From: Guyanagaster necrorhizus
Lineage: Eukaryota > Basidiomycota > Agaricomycetes > Agaricales > Physalacriaceae
Assembly: GCF_019112545.1 (NCBI RefSeq)
Contig: NW_025064895.1
Location: forward strand, 240,049 to 304,048
Reading direction: 5' to 3'
Length of the DNA: 64,000 nucleotides
How positions within the stretch are numbered: the first letter of the stretch is position 1; every line of letters begins with the position of its first letter. Made by a program: the position numbers and the translations under genes. This document shows, one piece after another, positions 1-12,242 of the stretch. Under the pieces are notes generated by a model. It had not been told where the DNA came from, ran no database searches, and saw only the letters and a list, made by a program, of their open reading frames with translations.

Positions 1-2573
1 TAATCTCTGAGCTTATGGATAAACTCCGAGGAGCCAAATATTACACCAAACTCGATGTACGTTGGGGGTACAACAACGTCTGGATCAAGGAGGAGGACGA
101 ATGGAAGGCAGCATTCAGGACTAACCGAGGACTCTTTGAGCCAACGGTAATGTTCTTCGGCCTGACCAACTCCCCAGCCACCTTTCAGTGGATGATGAAC
201 GACATCTTCAAAGACCTCATCGCCACCGGGAAGGTTACCATTTACTTGGACAATATTCTCATCATGTCCAAAACCAAGGAGGAACACCAAAGTTTAGTCC
301 GACGGGTGCTCACCCTCATGAGGAAACACAAGCTATTCCTTAAAGCGGAGAAATGCGAATTCGAGGTACTAGAAACCGAGTACCTCGGAGTAATCATTAG
401 CGAAGGGAGCATTCGCATGGACCCAATAAAGGTTGCGGGGGTAGCCGACTGGCCGACACCGACCAAGAAAAAGGAGTTACAATCATTCCTGGGCTTCACC
501 AACTTCTACCGAAGGTTCATACGAGACTACAGCAAAATTGTACGACCCATGACCCAGCTCACCGGCAATGCCCCCTGGGGATGGGGAAAACCTCAGCAAC
601 ACGCCTTCGACAACCTAAAACGGCGACTGGCAGAGGATGTAATCCTTGCCATACCATCCCAAGAAGGCAGGTTCCGCATTGAAGCCGACTCAAGCGAGGA
701 GGCCATAGGTGCCGTCTTGTCCCAGGAGCAGGACAAGAAATGGCGACCTGTCGCCTTTCTCTCAAAAGCATTAACGGTAACAGAGAGGAACTATGAGATT
801 TACGACAAAGAACTACTTGCAATAATGCTCGCTCTCGAAGAGTGGCGGCATTACCTCATCGGGGCGGCTGAAACCTTTGAGATCTGGACCGATCATCAGA
901 ATCTCAGGTACTTCTGACAACCTCAGAAGCTAAATCGCCGACAGGCCCGATGGGTCACCGAACTCGCTCAATATGAGTATACACTCCATCATAAAGCCGG
1001 AGTCGCCAATAAAAAGGCTGACCTCCTCTCTCGTCGTGCAGACCACGATCAGGGGGGGGACGACAACAAGGGAATCGTCATCCTCTGCCCGGAACACTTC
1101 CGAGCAATGATAATGCCAATGGAGGAGGACATACACGAACGAGTCAGGAGTGCAACTCGAAACCCACATCAGTGGGATCAAAGGATCGCTGCCTCGCTTA
1201 ACCACGAACAAGGGCTGACAATGAAGGAGGGGATGATCCACTATGATGGAAGAATTTACATCCCACATGACCACAGTCTTCATGGCAATATCATCGCCAT
1301 ATACCACGATCATGCCACGGCAGGCCACCCAGGCATCGCCAAGACAAAAGAACTCGTTCTGTGAGACTATTGGTGGCCTAAACTCACCAACGACATCACG
1401 ACTTATGTCAAAGGTTGCGAAACCTGCCAGAGGGGGAAAGTGTCCACACAATCAAAAGCGGCCCCATTACATCCCAATGAGATACCGGCACAGCCATGGA
1501 CACATATATCAGTGGACATGATTACCGGCTTACCAGACTGCAACGGCTATGACGCAATCATCGTCATAGTTGATCGATTCTCCAAGGCGATCGTCCCGAT
1601 CGCATGTTCGACAGAACTAAATTCGGAGGGGTGGGCAAAGATCCTGCAAGACGAAATATACGCAAAACACGGAATGCCACAAGTAGTCATCTCAGATCGC
1701 GGACCACAATTCGTCTCGAAATTCCTCACCGATCTCTACAAACTGTTGAACATAACGCCCAATGCATCGACAGCATATCATCCACAAACCGACAGACAGA
1801 CCGAATGCGCAAACCAAGAAGTTGAAAAATACCTTCGACTATTTATCAACTACAGGCAAGACGATTGGGTCGAATGGTTAGCACTCGCTGCCTTCCAACA
1901 CAACAACAGGGTGCACTCCGCCACAGGCCAGACCCCCTTTTTCGTCAACCACGGCAGACACCCACATCTAACACAAACGAGTCTCCATAAAACAACGACC
2001 CCAGCGTCTACTGACTTTGCCGCAATGATGGAAAAAATACATGCGGAAACAAAGAAAGCACTGGAGAAGACAGCCTCGACCATGAAACGGCAGTACGATA
2101 AACATCGATGCCCCGCACATGAATATCACGTCCACGACAAAGTCTGGCTTGACACAACGAACCTTCACCTCCCACGGCCGAAACGCAAACTTGCAGACAA
2201 GCGCACGGGACCTTTCCCGATCCTTACAAAAGTTGGAGAATCAGCTTATAAATTGCGCCTACCGGCGACATGGAAAATTCACAATGTGTTCAATGAATCC
2301 CTATTGACACCATATATTGCGCCAGTCTTTCCCAACCAGGAACGACCGCCACCGCCACCACCAGACTTGATCGATGACAAAGAACACTACGAAATTGATC
2401 AGGTACTGAACCACAAACTCCGGAAAGTAAAAGCCCGGGGGGGCGGCATGACAACGACGGTTGATTACCTCATAAGTTGGAAAGGGTACGGCCCAGAATC
2501 CAACCAATGGATCAACGAAAAATACATGAACGCCGACAAAGCCATACACGACTATGAATTATCCCTTAATTAA
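1..2573 (+). pseudogene. pol of element A: RT - RNase H - integrase - chromodomain, two stops
   Basis: One reading frame spans the whole stretch, broken only by TGA at 915-917 (end of RNase H) and TGA at 1362-1364 (integrase zinc-binding region, before DYWWP). RT shows the family motifs FFGLTNSPATFQ and KCEFEV, but the catalytic box reads YLDN instead of YLDD, so the second aspartate is lost. RNase H has EADSSEEAIGAVLSQ and TDHQNL. Integrase has the H-H-C-C finger (GHPGIAKT, CETCQRGK), and D-D-E residues are visible in SVDMITG, ISDRGPQF and QTDRQTE. A chromodomain closes the protein (YEIDQVLNHK, YLISWKGY, NQW), which in this clade is thought to guide integration to modified chromatin. No start codon: the frame enters from outside the window. 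Confidence 0.92.
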
Positions 2574-2606
2574 ACCATCGGGACGATGGTCTTAACGAGG
2601 GGGTAA

Positions 2607-3030
2607 TGTTACGATTTCTCCATTTCTTTTCCTTTTTCTACCCCTATTCATGCTTAGTCATAGCACGAGACCATAGGAAAGGCTTAGTAAGCACAACTGA
2701 GCCGCCCAGATACAACGACGCTTGACGATGCACAATTACCTTGTTATGTACGACAACGATGCTCAAGGACAACGGGCACCATGGACACAAGTCGACACAA
2801 TAAGTAGTCATATTATTAGCACTACCTGTACAGTATTTAAGACCGACAGCTCTCGCTGGTATACCCCAGCTTCGAGCTAAAGTTTATACATACCATTCTA
2901 CCTCGAGTCTACACCTGACCTTGAGTCACACCGCCCAGATATACATATAGTGAACTCAGGTGATTCCTTGAAGTGCGAAGGAACACCTGTTTATCACGTG
3001 TATCAGTTCACGTGATGCTTGGGCTTAACA
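2607..3030 (+). repeat. 3' LTR of element A
   Basis: A 424-bp LTR starts TGTTACGATT and ends GGGCTTAACA, giving the TGTTA...TAACA terminal inverted repeat of this clade. It is preceded by the polypurine tract AACGAGGGGG (2594-2603), the expected plus-strand primer. A TATA-like CAGTATTTAAGAC lies near 2830. The same start, internal words (GAGCTAAAGTTTAT) and end recur in the LTRs of B and F. Confidence 0.85.
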
Positions 3031-3172
3031 CTCATTCTACTCTTGAGCTAATCTTTCAGGTCTTATGACACACCAATCAGGATATGCATCAGTGGATTCA
3101 GTTGATCACTCAAAGTGTGAGGTGATATCTGTCTATCATATGTTCCTGTTCACATGATGCTTGAGTCTAACA
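3031..3172 (+). repeat. 3' remnant of the left LTR of element B
   Basis: These 142 bp match the end of the right LTR of B (about 26594-26734) nearly base for base, including CTCATTCTACTCTT and the terminal GCTTGAGTCTAACA. The 5' part of this LTR must lie left of element A. Confidence 0.8.
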
Positions 3173-4555
3173 ATTAGTTTGAAGCTTTCTCTCCCTTTTC
3201 TCATACACTATAGTGTGAAGGAAACCAAATGCTCTCTATCAACTCATCAGATCTGAACTTTGACTGAGAGTTCTTTGAACTTCTCTCATCCATTATTAGA
3301 ATACTACTAGGTCTACTTGTGATCATCCAGCTGTGCCAGAGATGTCACTTGATAACCACCTGAGCAATCTAATATTATAACAAATTTCAGCATATCCACC
3401 ACATACTCTACAATGTAACCCCTGACTTTTCCCTCTATGACATCTCCAAATCCAGATGAACAACCTATCAGCCTCTGGATAGCCCCATACCAGAAGCTGG
3501 GCCTAGCAGCTTGCATCAGAGGAGCAATTAAGAAGAAAAAAGACACACCTATCCCTCTCAACCTAGATTAAGTCAGTCTCAAGTTGCAGGATTCTGAAAC
3601 CTCTGGGTCCTGCCTTAGGACAGTAACCTCCCAGAGAAGCTTCCTCAGCCATCCTCTGTCTCTTTCAGTGCCCCTCAAACTGATGGAATCACTGACCATA
3701 CCCAAGATTCTCTTGATGCCACTTGGTTGGCTATAAGATTTCACTCTCCAATCCCTGAAAGCCAGCCTCTGAGCACCCCCTCTGAGCATTCCATTGGAAT
3801 CAGCAGTGGACTGGGGAGGAGCTCCTTGGACAGGCTCAACAACAAGCAACAAGTACAGGAAAATTGAAACAAAGTCATTCATTGGTTATTCCCAGCATGG
3901 GACTTTAATATTCTATTTGACTATCAGGTGACACTCTGACAAGAGGAACAGAGACAGCAAAATGCTCTGCAGCCAGTTTAAAGCAAGCTGAAAGAGTGCA
4001 TTATTGAAAGTGGAAGACAGAGGCAGATAGCAGCAGAGTATGACTACTAGCATAGAGAAGAACAATGAAGAATTGAAAGGGCCCAGTTGGAAAGGGCTGA
4101 CATCTCAAACTAGTATGGACTTTGACCTGAAGTTGCTTCGGTCCTCACCCCTGTATGGGCAGATCTCTCTCTCTCTATGCCCATATTCAGAGAGCCCAGT
4201 ACCAACAGATCTCTGGTTCTCAGAGTGGTGAGCAGATGCAGACATCCTCACTACTAGTGAGACTAGAAGAAAGAGCAACAGAATCCCTCCTCCAACTAGA
4301 GACAATGTCTCAGGACCCCCACCTCATCCCCTGACTCTCCAGTATCCCCCTCCCTGAAGAACCTCCAGCACTGACATCATGTTCAAGGACAACAAGTCCA
4401 TCTTCAGACACTATGGACTATGAGTCCCTAATACTGCTCATATCTCTGTCTGTGCCCTCTGAGGATTTCTTGAAAGCCATATGATTGGGCAGCTCCTCAA
4501 TAATGGGTATCAAAGAAACATCCAGCTCTATCATGAGTGAGTGATAGCAGCAAGA
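3173..4555. other. Element B leader / possible gag N-terminal region, unrecognised
   Basis: By position this is the 5' internal region of B. It is CpG-poor and has no reading frame that I can tie to a family. Around 3950-4110 the + strand in one frame encodes a charged, Glu/Arg/Gln-rich stretch with several stops, which would suit the coiled-coil N-terminus of a gag. A 104-codon open frame exists on the - strand (3568-3882), but nothing supports it as a gene. Confidence 0.35.
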
Positions 4556-5082
4556 TGTTATAATTTTTCCATTTTTTCATTTTCATTTTCTTGGAAATGA
4601 CCCCTATCTCTGCTTAGTCAAGGCACTTAGACCAGTGCTTAGAACCATGGGAATGCTTAGCTCAGCAACCCAGTCAGTCATTATCCTATCGCACTGCTGT
4701 GTGCTGTGAAGGAAGAGACAATGCTCCTTTTATTCTCAAACTGTAGTGCAGCAGTAACAGCACAACAGCAAGACAATAGCTTTTGTGGAGTGTCTAGCAA
4801 CAGCAGAGGTAACAGCTCTCTGACAGACAATATCTTTTGTGAAACTTCTATTAATAGCCAGATAACAGAACAGTATTTAAGTAGCACCATTTTCACTGTA
4901 GTAGCTCCAGCATTAAGCTAAAATTTATTCTTCACTATCTACTCTTAAGCTCAAGCTTCTTGCCAATGCCTTGACTACACAACTCTATTGACACATCAGT
5001 GAACTCAGTCAGTCTAACCCAAAGTGTGAGGTTCTGAACTGTTTATCATGTGTTGATAGTCATGTGGAATTTGGGCTTAACA
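4556..5082 (+). repeat. Solo LTR of a related Ty3/Gypsy subfamily
   Basis: The 527 bp begin TGTTATAATT and end GGGCTTAACA, with shared internal landmarks (GCTTAGTCA, CAGTATTTAAG, AAGCTAAAATTTAT). No internal region of its own follows, so it is a solo LTR left by LTR-LTR recombination. Flanks are CAAGA (4551-4555) and TAAGA (5083-5087), a 5-bp target duplication differing by one C/T. It is longer than and distinct from the B and F LTRs. Confidence 0.75.
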
Positions 5083-6090
5083 TAAGAGCGATAGATGAGA
5101 ACTAGTATGACTCCAATATTGAAAGCCAACCCCCTTCTGCCTACTTCAACACCTCAGACTTTTCAGGTCTTACTGCTAGGCCAAGCATCTAGCAGTGGGT
5201 CAGCAAGGATGATATGACAGCAAGGAGATGAGAGGAGTTTCTTCAACCTGCCTGCCAGTTCCCTCCTCATGGGCAATGAAGATGACAAGCTCAAGAGCAA
5301 TGAGGAGACTGAAAGCAGCAACTCACTATACCAAGATGGGAAACTTGCTTATGGACTGCAGAAAGATATTGACAAAGAAGAATTGAGAAGGACAATCCAA
5401 GAAGTGAGGGTATAAGAGTATCAGGAGCTGTACCAGAGAGGAGTAAAGTTTCTTTGAAGCAATGCCAACTGGTTGGCATCACAAATGGGACAATTATATC
5501 TCTATTCAGAATCTAACAAGCAGATAGAAGTATTGAGATATACTGCCACAGACTACACTGCTCAGCAGTACAATAAGAACCACCCAGAAGACCAGGTCAG
5601 CAGACCACTAGCATACCTGATGCTGAAAACAGTGCAACTAATATCCTGATCACCTCTGACTATACTGAAATGAGCCATGTACATGGCTCCATCTATCTGG
5701 AGTACCTTTTCATACTCTGCCACTTCCTCTCATTCAATAGCTACTCAGCTATCAAGATCTTGACTATTGCCAAACAACCTGCCAAGTTCATATTGAAACT
5801 CATAGACTAGCAAAGGAAGCCATATCCTAGAGGCTCAGCCCCCACTAGATAAAGCCACAGGGAGTAGGAAAGAATCTATCAGGGATGACTCTAAAGCAGT
5901 TTGACTAGGATTCACTGTATGAGATAGCATCATTGTTTAGAAGGAAGCTGCCCCACAAGGCAGTCCAGTTGTGAATGACAATTTGCTGCATTCATTCTCT
6001 GGACCACCCACCAAATGACAACAACCTCTGTTCACTGATTGGCCCAACTCTATAAGTGCCCTACCAGCTGACACCACTATCTTACAATGC
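5083..6090 (+). other. Element B gag N-terminal region, degenerate
   Basis: This CpG-depleted stretch joins the solo LTR to the recognisable gag capsid region. Short frames with many stops read as polar, Glu/Ser/Asn-rich protein. I see no further domain or repeat in it. Confidence 0.4.
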
Positions 6091-9000
6091 TGATCTGACT
6101 TACTTTGAAAACCCTAACCTTTTAAAGAGGCATCCAATGACATCAACTGATTCCTGGTCAATTGCAAACAGTACTTTGAAGTTTATATTGGATTCCTTGA
6201 AACTAATATGAATAAAGTCATCTTTGCTGCATCGTACCTTGAGGAGAAAGCTAAAACATGGTGGATCCTCATATCCCCAAACTTCTGATCATTGACCAGA
6301 AAACATTATCAATACCCCTTGTAGCCAGTATTTAAACAAATACTTCATAACAAATTTATTGATCTAGCAGTCCAGAAAGTTTATAAACAGAAGATCAAGA
6401 ACTACAAAATGAGGGATAAGGCAGCAACAGACTACTTTGATGAGCTAGAAAGGCTCACAAAGCTTGCTGGCATCAGAGATAACATAACAAACAAAGGAAG
6501 AATAGTTGAAATCCTCAAGAGAGGAGTCCTCTCCTCATATATAATGATGATTTCAGCAATCAGCATCAAAGCCTTGATGCCAGTCAGCTATAATGAATGG
6601 AAGGAACAAATCATTGAAATGTACAAGGAGTGACAAAAGTAGAAAGCAGAATCCTCAACCCTGTAAGACAGTACAAAGAAGTCAACACCACTAACCCCAA
6701 ACAATTCAAAAATATTGGGGACAACTGCTAAGAAATCATCAGGATCCTCTATAGCCCCTGTCTATGGAACACAGAAGACAGAAACTGGAACAACATACAC
6801 AGGGGCAAGGAAGCCCATAGACATTGACCAAATGAAGAAAGAAGGAAAGTACTTTAATTGCAGGCAGAAGGGCCACATAACCAAAGATTACTTCAAAAAG
6901 AAGCAAATCCAAGAAAATATTCAAGCTCAGATCGCTGAACTCTAAAAGGAGGAAGAAGATCTCAGCAGTGAAATCAAAGTGGAGGAGATAAAAGATGGAG
7001 CCAGTTAGTGAGCAATTTCACTGAGCTGGCCAAAGGATTTTATGGTGTGTGATTCAAATCTGCTAGTCAGACTAACAGTACCTCTATAGTTACTCCTATG
7101 CCTACTATACCTATGCATTTAAATATACTCCAGTTATCAAATACACACACCCATGAATTGCCAAAAGAAAAAACTCAAACACCTACAGGTCAAACAGAAG
7201 TAGAGAACCCCATCACATGGCTCAAACTATTTGACACAGAATAGACATGGAGGGCCATCAAGGATGCCAAGGATGAAGAAGTGGCAAAAGCTATACTCTA
7301 AAACTGGATCCACAAAACAAGAGTCAAAGAAGTTGTTGACAAAGTAATCAAAGGACTAAAAAACATAGAGAGATGCTAGATCTTAGAGTGGCTCAATGAA
7401 TTATGAGAACCACAAAAGTTCATTCAATGGTCTAAAATGCCTGAATGGGACCTTCTTGTGAGGGCCTAAGTCAAAACACTGACAACTCACTCAAATTACA
7501 TAGTGACTACTCTAATTGACAGCAGTTGCACAGGAAGTTTGATTAATCAAACTTTCATCGAACAATATAAACTTTTCATCTGAACTACAGCAGCTCCAAT
7601 TCCAGTTTATAATGCTGATGAAACTAAAAATCAAGCTGAATTGATCACTGAGTTTGTCAAACTCAGACTCACAATCAGTAATCATTCTGAAAGGATTGAT
7701 CTCACAGTAACTAATCTTAGAGTTAAGGAAGTTTTTCTTAGTCATGACTGGCTAATCAGGCATAATCTGTTAATCAATTGGAAAACCAGGAGAATAATCT
7801 TCATCCAGTACAAGTGTCACAAACTCCTATTTGAACTACCCAATGAGAATTCTGAAGATCGGTGGGATGAAGAAATGGAGGAGAGAGACACTATCCTCAC
7901 TGTCAACCTTCAAAAGAAAATACACATTTGTGCAGTTCATCATGCCAATAACCTCACAGCAAAGGCCAATGAACAAAGAGCTGAAAAGATGTTTGAGAAA
8001 ATAATACCTGAATAGGCCCAGGACTTCAAGGATCTCTTCAAAAAAAAGAGCTTCGATAAGTTACCAGAGCCCAAACTGTAGGACTATGCAATCAAGCTAA
8101 TCTCAAATGCCAATACCAATCTTGATTGCAAAATCTACCCACTTGAACATAATGAGCAACAGAAACTTGACAAGTTCCTTAACAAAAACCTATCCAGTGA
8201 GAGAATTCAACCTTTAAAATTCTCTATAGCATCACCATTCTTCTTTGTCAAAAAAAAGGATAGCAAACTCCACCCTATACAAGACTATTGAAAGCTCAAT
8301 GAGATGATGATTAAAAATCGCTATCCACTATCCCTCATTTTCAAACTGATGGACAAACTGAGGGGGGCCTGATATTATATCAAACTCAATATTTGGTGGA
8401 GGTACAATAATGTATGAATCAAGAAAGGGGACAAGTGGAAGGCAGCTTTCCACACCAATCAAGGACTGTTCAAGCTGATGGTGAAATTTTTTGGCCTCAC
8501 TAATTCTCTGGCCATGTTTCAGTGGATGATGAATGACATTTTCAAAGATTTCATCTCTATCAGAAAGGTCACCATCTATCTCAATGATATCCTGATCATG
8601 TCAAAAACAAAAGAAGAGCACAGGAGACTGGTGCAACAGGTATTTGCCCTGATGTGGAAATACAAATTGTTTCTCAAAACAGAAAAATATGAGTTTGAGG
8701 TGCTAGAAATGGAGTACCTTGGGGTTATCATCAACAAAAGAAGCATCTGAATAGACCTCATCAAGATGGCAGGAGTAATAGAATGGCTTGAGCCAAGAAA
8801 AAAAAAGGAATTACAGTCTTTCCTTAGATTCATGAATTTTTATCAATAATTCATCCAGGACTACAGCAAGATCATTTGGCCAATGATCCAATTAACCAGC
8901 AATGCCTCTTGGATCTGAGAACCATTCTAGCAAGTGGTGTTTGATAATCTAAAATAATGACTTGCCAAAGACATAGTACTTGTGATCTCCATGCAAGAAG

Positions 9001-10081
9001 AAAGATTCTGCATGGAGGCTGACTTGAGTGAGAGAGCAATAAGTGCCATGCTATCCCAAGAACAGGATAAAAAGTGATGCCCATTGGCATTCCTATTCTA
9101 AGCACTCTCAGTCACAGAGTGAAATTACAAAATCTATGACAAGAAATTACTTGCTATAATGCTTATCTTAGAAGAATGGTAGCATTATCTAATTGAAGCC
9201 ATAGAAATCTTCGAAATTTAAACCGACCATCAAAACCTATGATACTTCAGATATCCCCAGAAATTAAACCTGCACCAAGCACAATAGGTAACTGAGCTCA
9301 GCCAAGACCAGTACACACTATATTACAAAGCTGGAACTACAAACAAAAAGGCTGACCTCCTTAGTTGAAGATCTAATCATGACCAGGGAGAACACAACAA
9401 TAAAGGAGTAATAATATTAAAGCCCAAACACTTCAGAGCAATGATAATACCAACAGAGGAGGAAATCCATGAGCACCTCAAAAGCACCACTCATGACAAC
9501 TAAAAATGAGACTAATGAGTAGCCCTATCTCTCAACTATGAGCATGGAATGATGAAGGAAGGAGAGCTGATCCACTATGATAGACAAATCTATGTTCCAT
9601 AGGACTATGCTCTCTGAGGTGAAATCATCACTAACCATCATAACTATATGACCACTGATCATCTGGGCATTGCCAAAACTAAGAAGCTCATGCTCTGAGA
9701 ATACTGATGGCCAAAGATGAGCAGTGACATTACTCAATATATCAAGGCTTGCAAAGTATGCCAAAGAGGAAAATCATTGACCTGACCCTGTGCTGCTCTC
9801 CTACATCTCAATGAGATACTATCATCACCATGGACTCATATTTTGGTCAATATAATCACCAGGTTACCAGACTGTAATGGCTATGATGCCATCCTCATCA
9901 TTGTCGATTAGTTTTTAAAAATCATAATCCCAGTCACCTGTTCAACTGAATTATCATCTGAAGAATGGGCTAAAATCTTATATGATGAAGTCTATGCCAA
10001 GTATAGGATGCCTCAAGTCATCATTTTAGATCATGGCCCCCAGTTCATCTCAAAGTTCCTGAATGACTTATACTGGTTATT
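6091..10081 (+). pseudogene. gag-pol of element B, 5' part (gag, protease, RT, RNase H, integrase N-half)
   Basis: The order follows a chromovirus. The gag capsid lies at about 6130-6640 (YLEEKAKTWW, then DYFDELERLTKLAG). A zinc knuckle near 6855-6900 reads YFNCRQKGHITKDYF; the usual CCHC cysteines at both ends have become Tyr, so zinc binding is lost. The protease is near 7512-7545 with DSSCTGSLI (active-site DSG now DSS). The RT core is at about 8215-8760 (FVKKKDSKL, FGLTNSLAMFQ) with the catalytic box YLND, not YLDD. RNase H (about 9000-9250) and integrase (9500-10081; ILDHGPQF) follow. Many in-frame stops make the protein untranslatable. Integrase is cut at 10081 by element C and resumes at 25421. 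Confidence 0.88.
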
Positions 10082-10579
10082 TGTTAGGAACGTGCCAATT
10101 CGAGTGGGATTGAGTGCACATGCAGAGTCCAGTGGAGTGCATGGGCTTGACAAAGTTATTGGCAACATCGCTCTTGAGTCAGAGCTCAAGGATCTGAGTG
10201 GACAGAATAGGGTTCTGTCAGAGGAGTGAACCAGAATATCCTTCAGAGCAGAATCTGATAGATGAGGTAGGGAGGAGTTGAAGTGAGTGCAAAGTATAGA
10301 TGGCTTATTCAAGTTGATATTTGAACTAAGTAGTTACAATGGTTATACATGGCTTTATATACTAATAGTAGCTAATTCTGAGTCAGGTTCTATTGGGTTC
10401 TGATGTCAATATTCACTACCAAGTTTGGAGTCTAGATATTACAATATGAAATATGGATGTGAAATGATAATAGTAAAATAAAATTAATAGGTAATGGAGA
10501 GCAGCTGGAGTCTAGTGGGTTTCCATGATTACATTCATGGTTTGTTGGTGACATGGAGGCTGGTGGCATATGCATAACA
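10082..10579 (-). repeat. 3' LTR of element C (left copy)
   Basis: The 498 bp read TGTTAGGAAC...GCATAACA on the + strand. It is the same length as the split right copy once D and one TA are removed. The two copies differ mainly by C/T and G/A changes. Confidence 0.9.
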
Positions 10580-10709
10580 GTATTCCCCCATTAGCATTCT
10601 TGCTCTCAAAAGCACAGATCCTGATGGCTGGTGGGTCTATATGGAAGATTGTTGGTGGCCATGGGAATTTTTTGCAACTTAGTTAGATACCACTATTATT
10701 GCTCCAACT

Positions 10710-12045
10710 ATGTCACCTCCCACTGTGTATTATTGCTCACATACTCCTGAGCCTTTGGTGAGGGAACCCACCCCCAATGGCCCTGAAGAGGCCAAGGAAT
10801 TATTTTGTCTGGAATGACAGACTATGGAGGAAGAATACACAGAGACTATGGAGAGCCATTTAGAATGGCAAGAGGAGCAGGAGCAGGAGAAAAAGGTCCA
10901 GGCAGACCATGTGGTCTGGGAGGTGCAAAAAAGAGAGCAGAAGGAGGAATTAGAGAGGAAGAGGGAGGAGGTCTGACAGGCCATGAAGAGATGAGCTAAA
11001 GAGGTGAAAGAGACATTGAGAGAGGTGGCTCAGAAGAAGGCAGAGGGAAGAGAGGCTGCAGAGGCTATGGCGAGGGCTTCAGTCTTGGGAGCAGAGCAGG
11101 AGGGGATAGTTATGGAGGATAGATTGCAGATGACCCTAACAGAGGCCATTGATTTTTGGCTGCATCAAGTGCTGGTGGAACAGTTTGATCCTGGCCCTAG
11201 TCTTCGCTTCAAGAAAGTGACTGGCCATATGTCCCCAGAGTCTGATGGTGAGCAAGATAAGGGGACTGAGGGGGATGATGAGTCAGAAGAATCTGAGAGA
11301 ACTCTGGAGAGGAGAAAGACAGTGTGAGAGGAGAAAAGGAAGATGGTGGATTCAGTGGAGAGGGGCTGTAAACACAAGTTCAGGTTGAGGAGCCTAGCAG
11401 ATGGCAGTGAGGCAGAGATGATTGTTAGCTCTAAAAAGCAGGTGAAGTTAGAAGTGGTGGGGCTGATAGAAGGTGAAGAGTTGTTGGATGGTGAAAGTAA
11501 GTGTCTTGATTTTCTTGTATAGTTTGACTTAGCCTTTGTTTTCAGGAAGCTGTGTGTGCTGTTGCCAAGATGGTGCTTATTGTTATATATGCTTGGCCAC
11601 CAAAGGTGCTATGCAGGGGTGGACTTATGCATGTTGCAAGATTAAGAAGACCATCTGTTTGTTCAATCAGAGTGTCACTGCAAGCAAGGTGATTAGTAAT
11701 GTAGAGGTCTCCACTGGTCTCTACCAACTTTCAAAATTGATATGCAAGTTGATGCATTACATGAATGAGTTGGCAGATGAGGTGGTGGATGTTTGCAGTA
11801 CTGTGGCAGGCCTTCAAGATGACTACAGTTCTGATGATATATCATCTCCTTCAGAGTTGTTTTCGGAGTCTGATATAGAGGCCTGGAAGAAGGTCCAACT
11901 GATCTTCAAGAATGAGAGAGATCAGGAGGTGGAGAATCTTCAGGAGGTGATGTTGAAGAGGCTGGATGAGGATATAGAGGAGTTGAAGAAGCAGAGGGAG
12001 AGTTTGGGTTCTAGTGTGGGCCTGTCAGATTCCACTTCTTTGTAA
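10710..12045 (+). pseudogene. Antisense gene inside element C: coiled-coil and Cys-cluster protein with a spliceosomal intron
   Basis: One frame runs from ATG 10710 to a GT-AG intron (11497-11545, 49 nt, GTAAGT...TTTTCAG) and continues in frame to TAA at 12043-12045, 428 codons in all. Only four stops interrupt it, all TGA (10815, 10974, 10992, 11325), as expected from CGA or TGG decay. Residues about 35-130 are a strongly charged Glu/Lys/Gln coiled coil (for example EEQEQEKKVQ). An acidic Ser/Glu stretch follows, then right after the splice a cysteine cluster (CVCCCQDGAYCYIC, then ACCKIKKTIC) that resembles a zinc-binding fold, and finally a second coiled coil near the C-terminus. It lies on the strand opposite gag-pol between the end of pol and the 3' LTR, so it needs its own promoter, perhaps in the LTR. 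I do not recognise the family; function unknown. Confidence 0.75.
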
Positions 12046-12242
12046 AAAATTATTTTGTACAAACTATATATAGAAAAGGGCATCAGATATTGGTAGTAGA
12101 TAAAAATGTAAATGCAAGGTTTTGACTTTTGAAAGTGTAAACAGAGTGATCGAAATAGTAGTAATTAGTTGTTAAAATTGATGTAGTAAGGTGAGGTGCC
12201 AGTGGTGTCTGAAGTAGTGTTGTATTTAGGGATGGAATGTTT

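Larger units (their letters stand above)
1..3030 (+). mobile_element. Element A: Ty3/Gypsy chromovirus, 3' part
   Basis: The window opens inside the reverse transcriptase of a Ty3/Gypsy LTR retrotransposon and runs through RNase H, integrase, chromodomain, polypurine tract and 3' LTR. The 5' half lies outside the window. CpG dinucleotides are frequent here, unlike in the related elements B and F, and the visible pol is almost uninterrupted, so this looks like the most recent insertion of the pile. Immediately right of its LTR (3031) the sequence continues as the 3' part of a B-type LTR; in the intact B LTR the same bases (CTCAT TCTACTC) lie internally. A therefore inserted into the left LTR of B. 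CTCAT (3031-3035) would be the target-site duplication, but its left copy is off the window. Confidence 0.9.
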
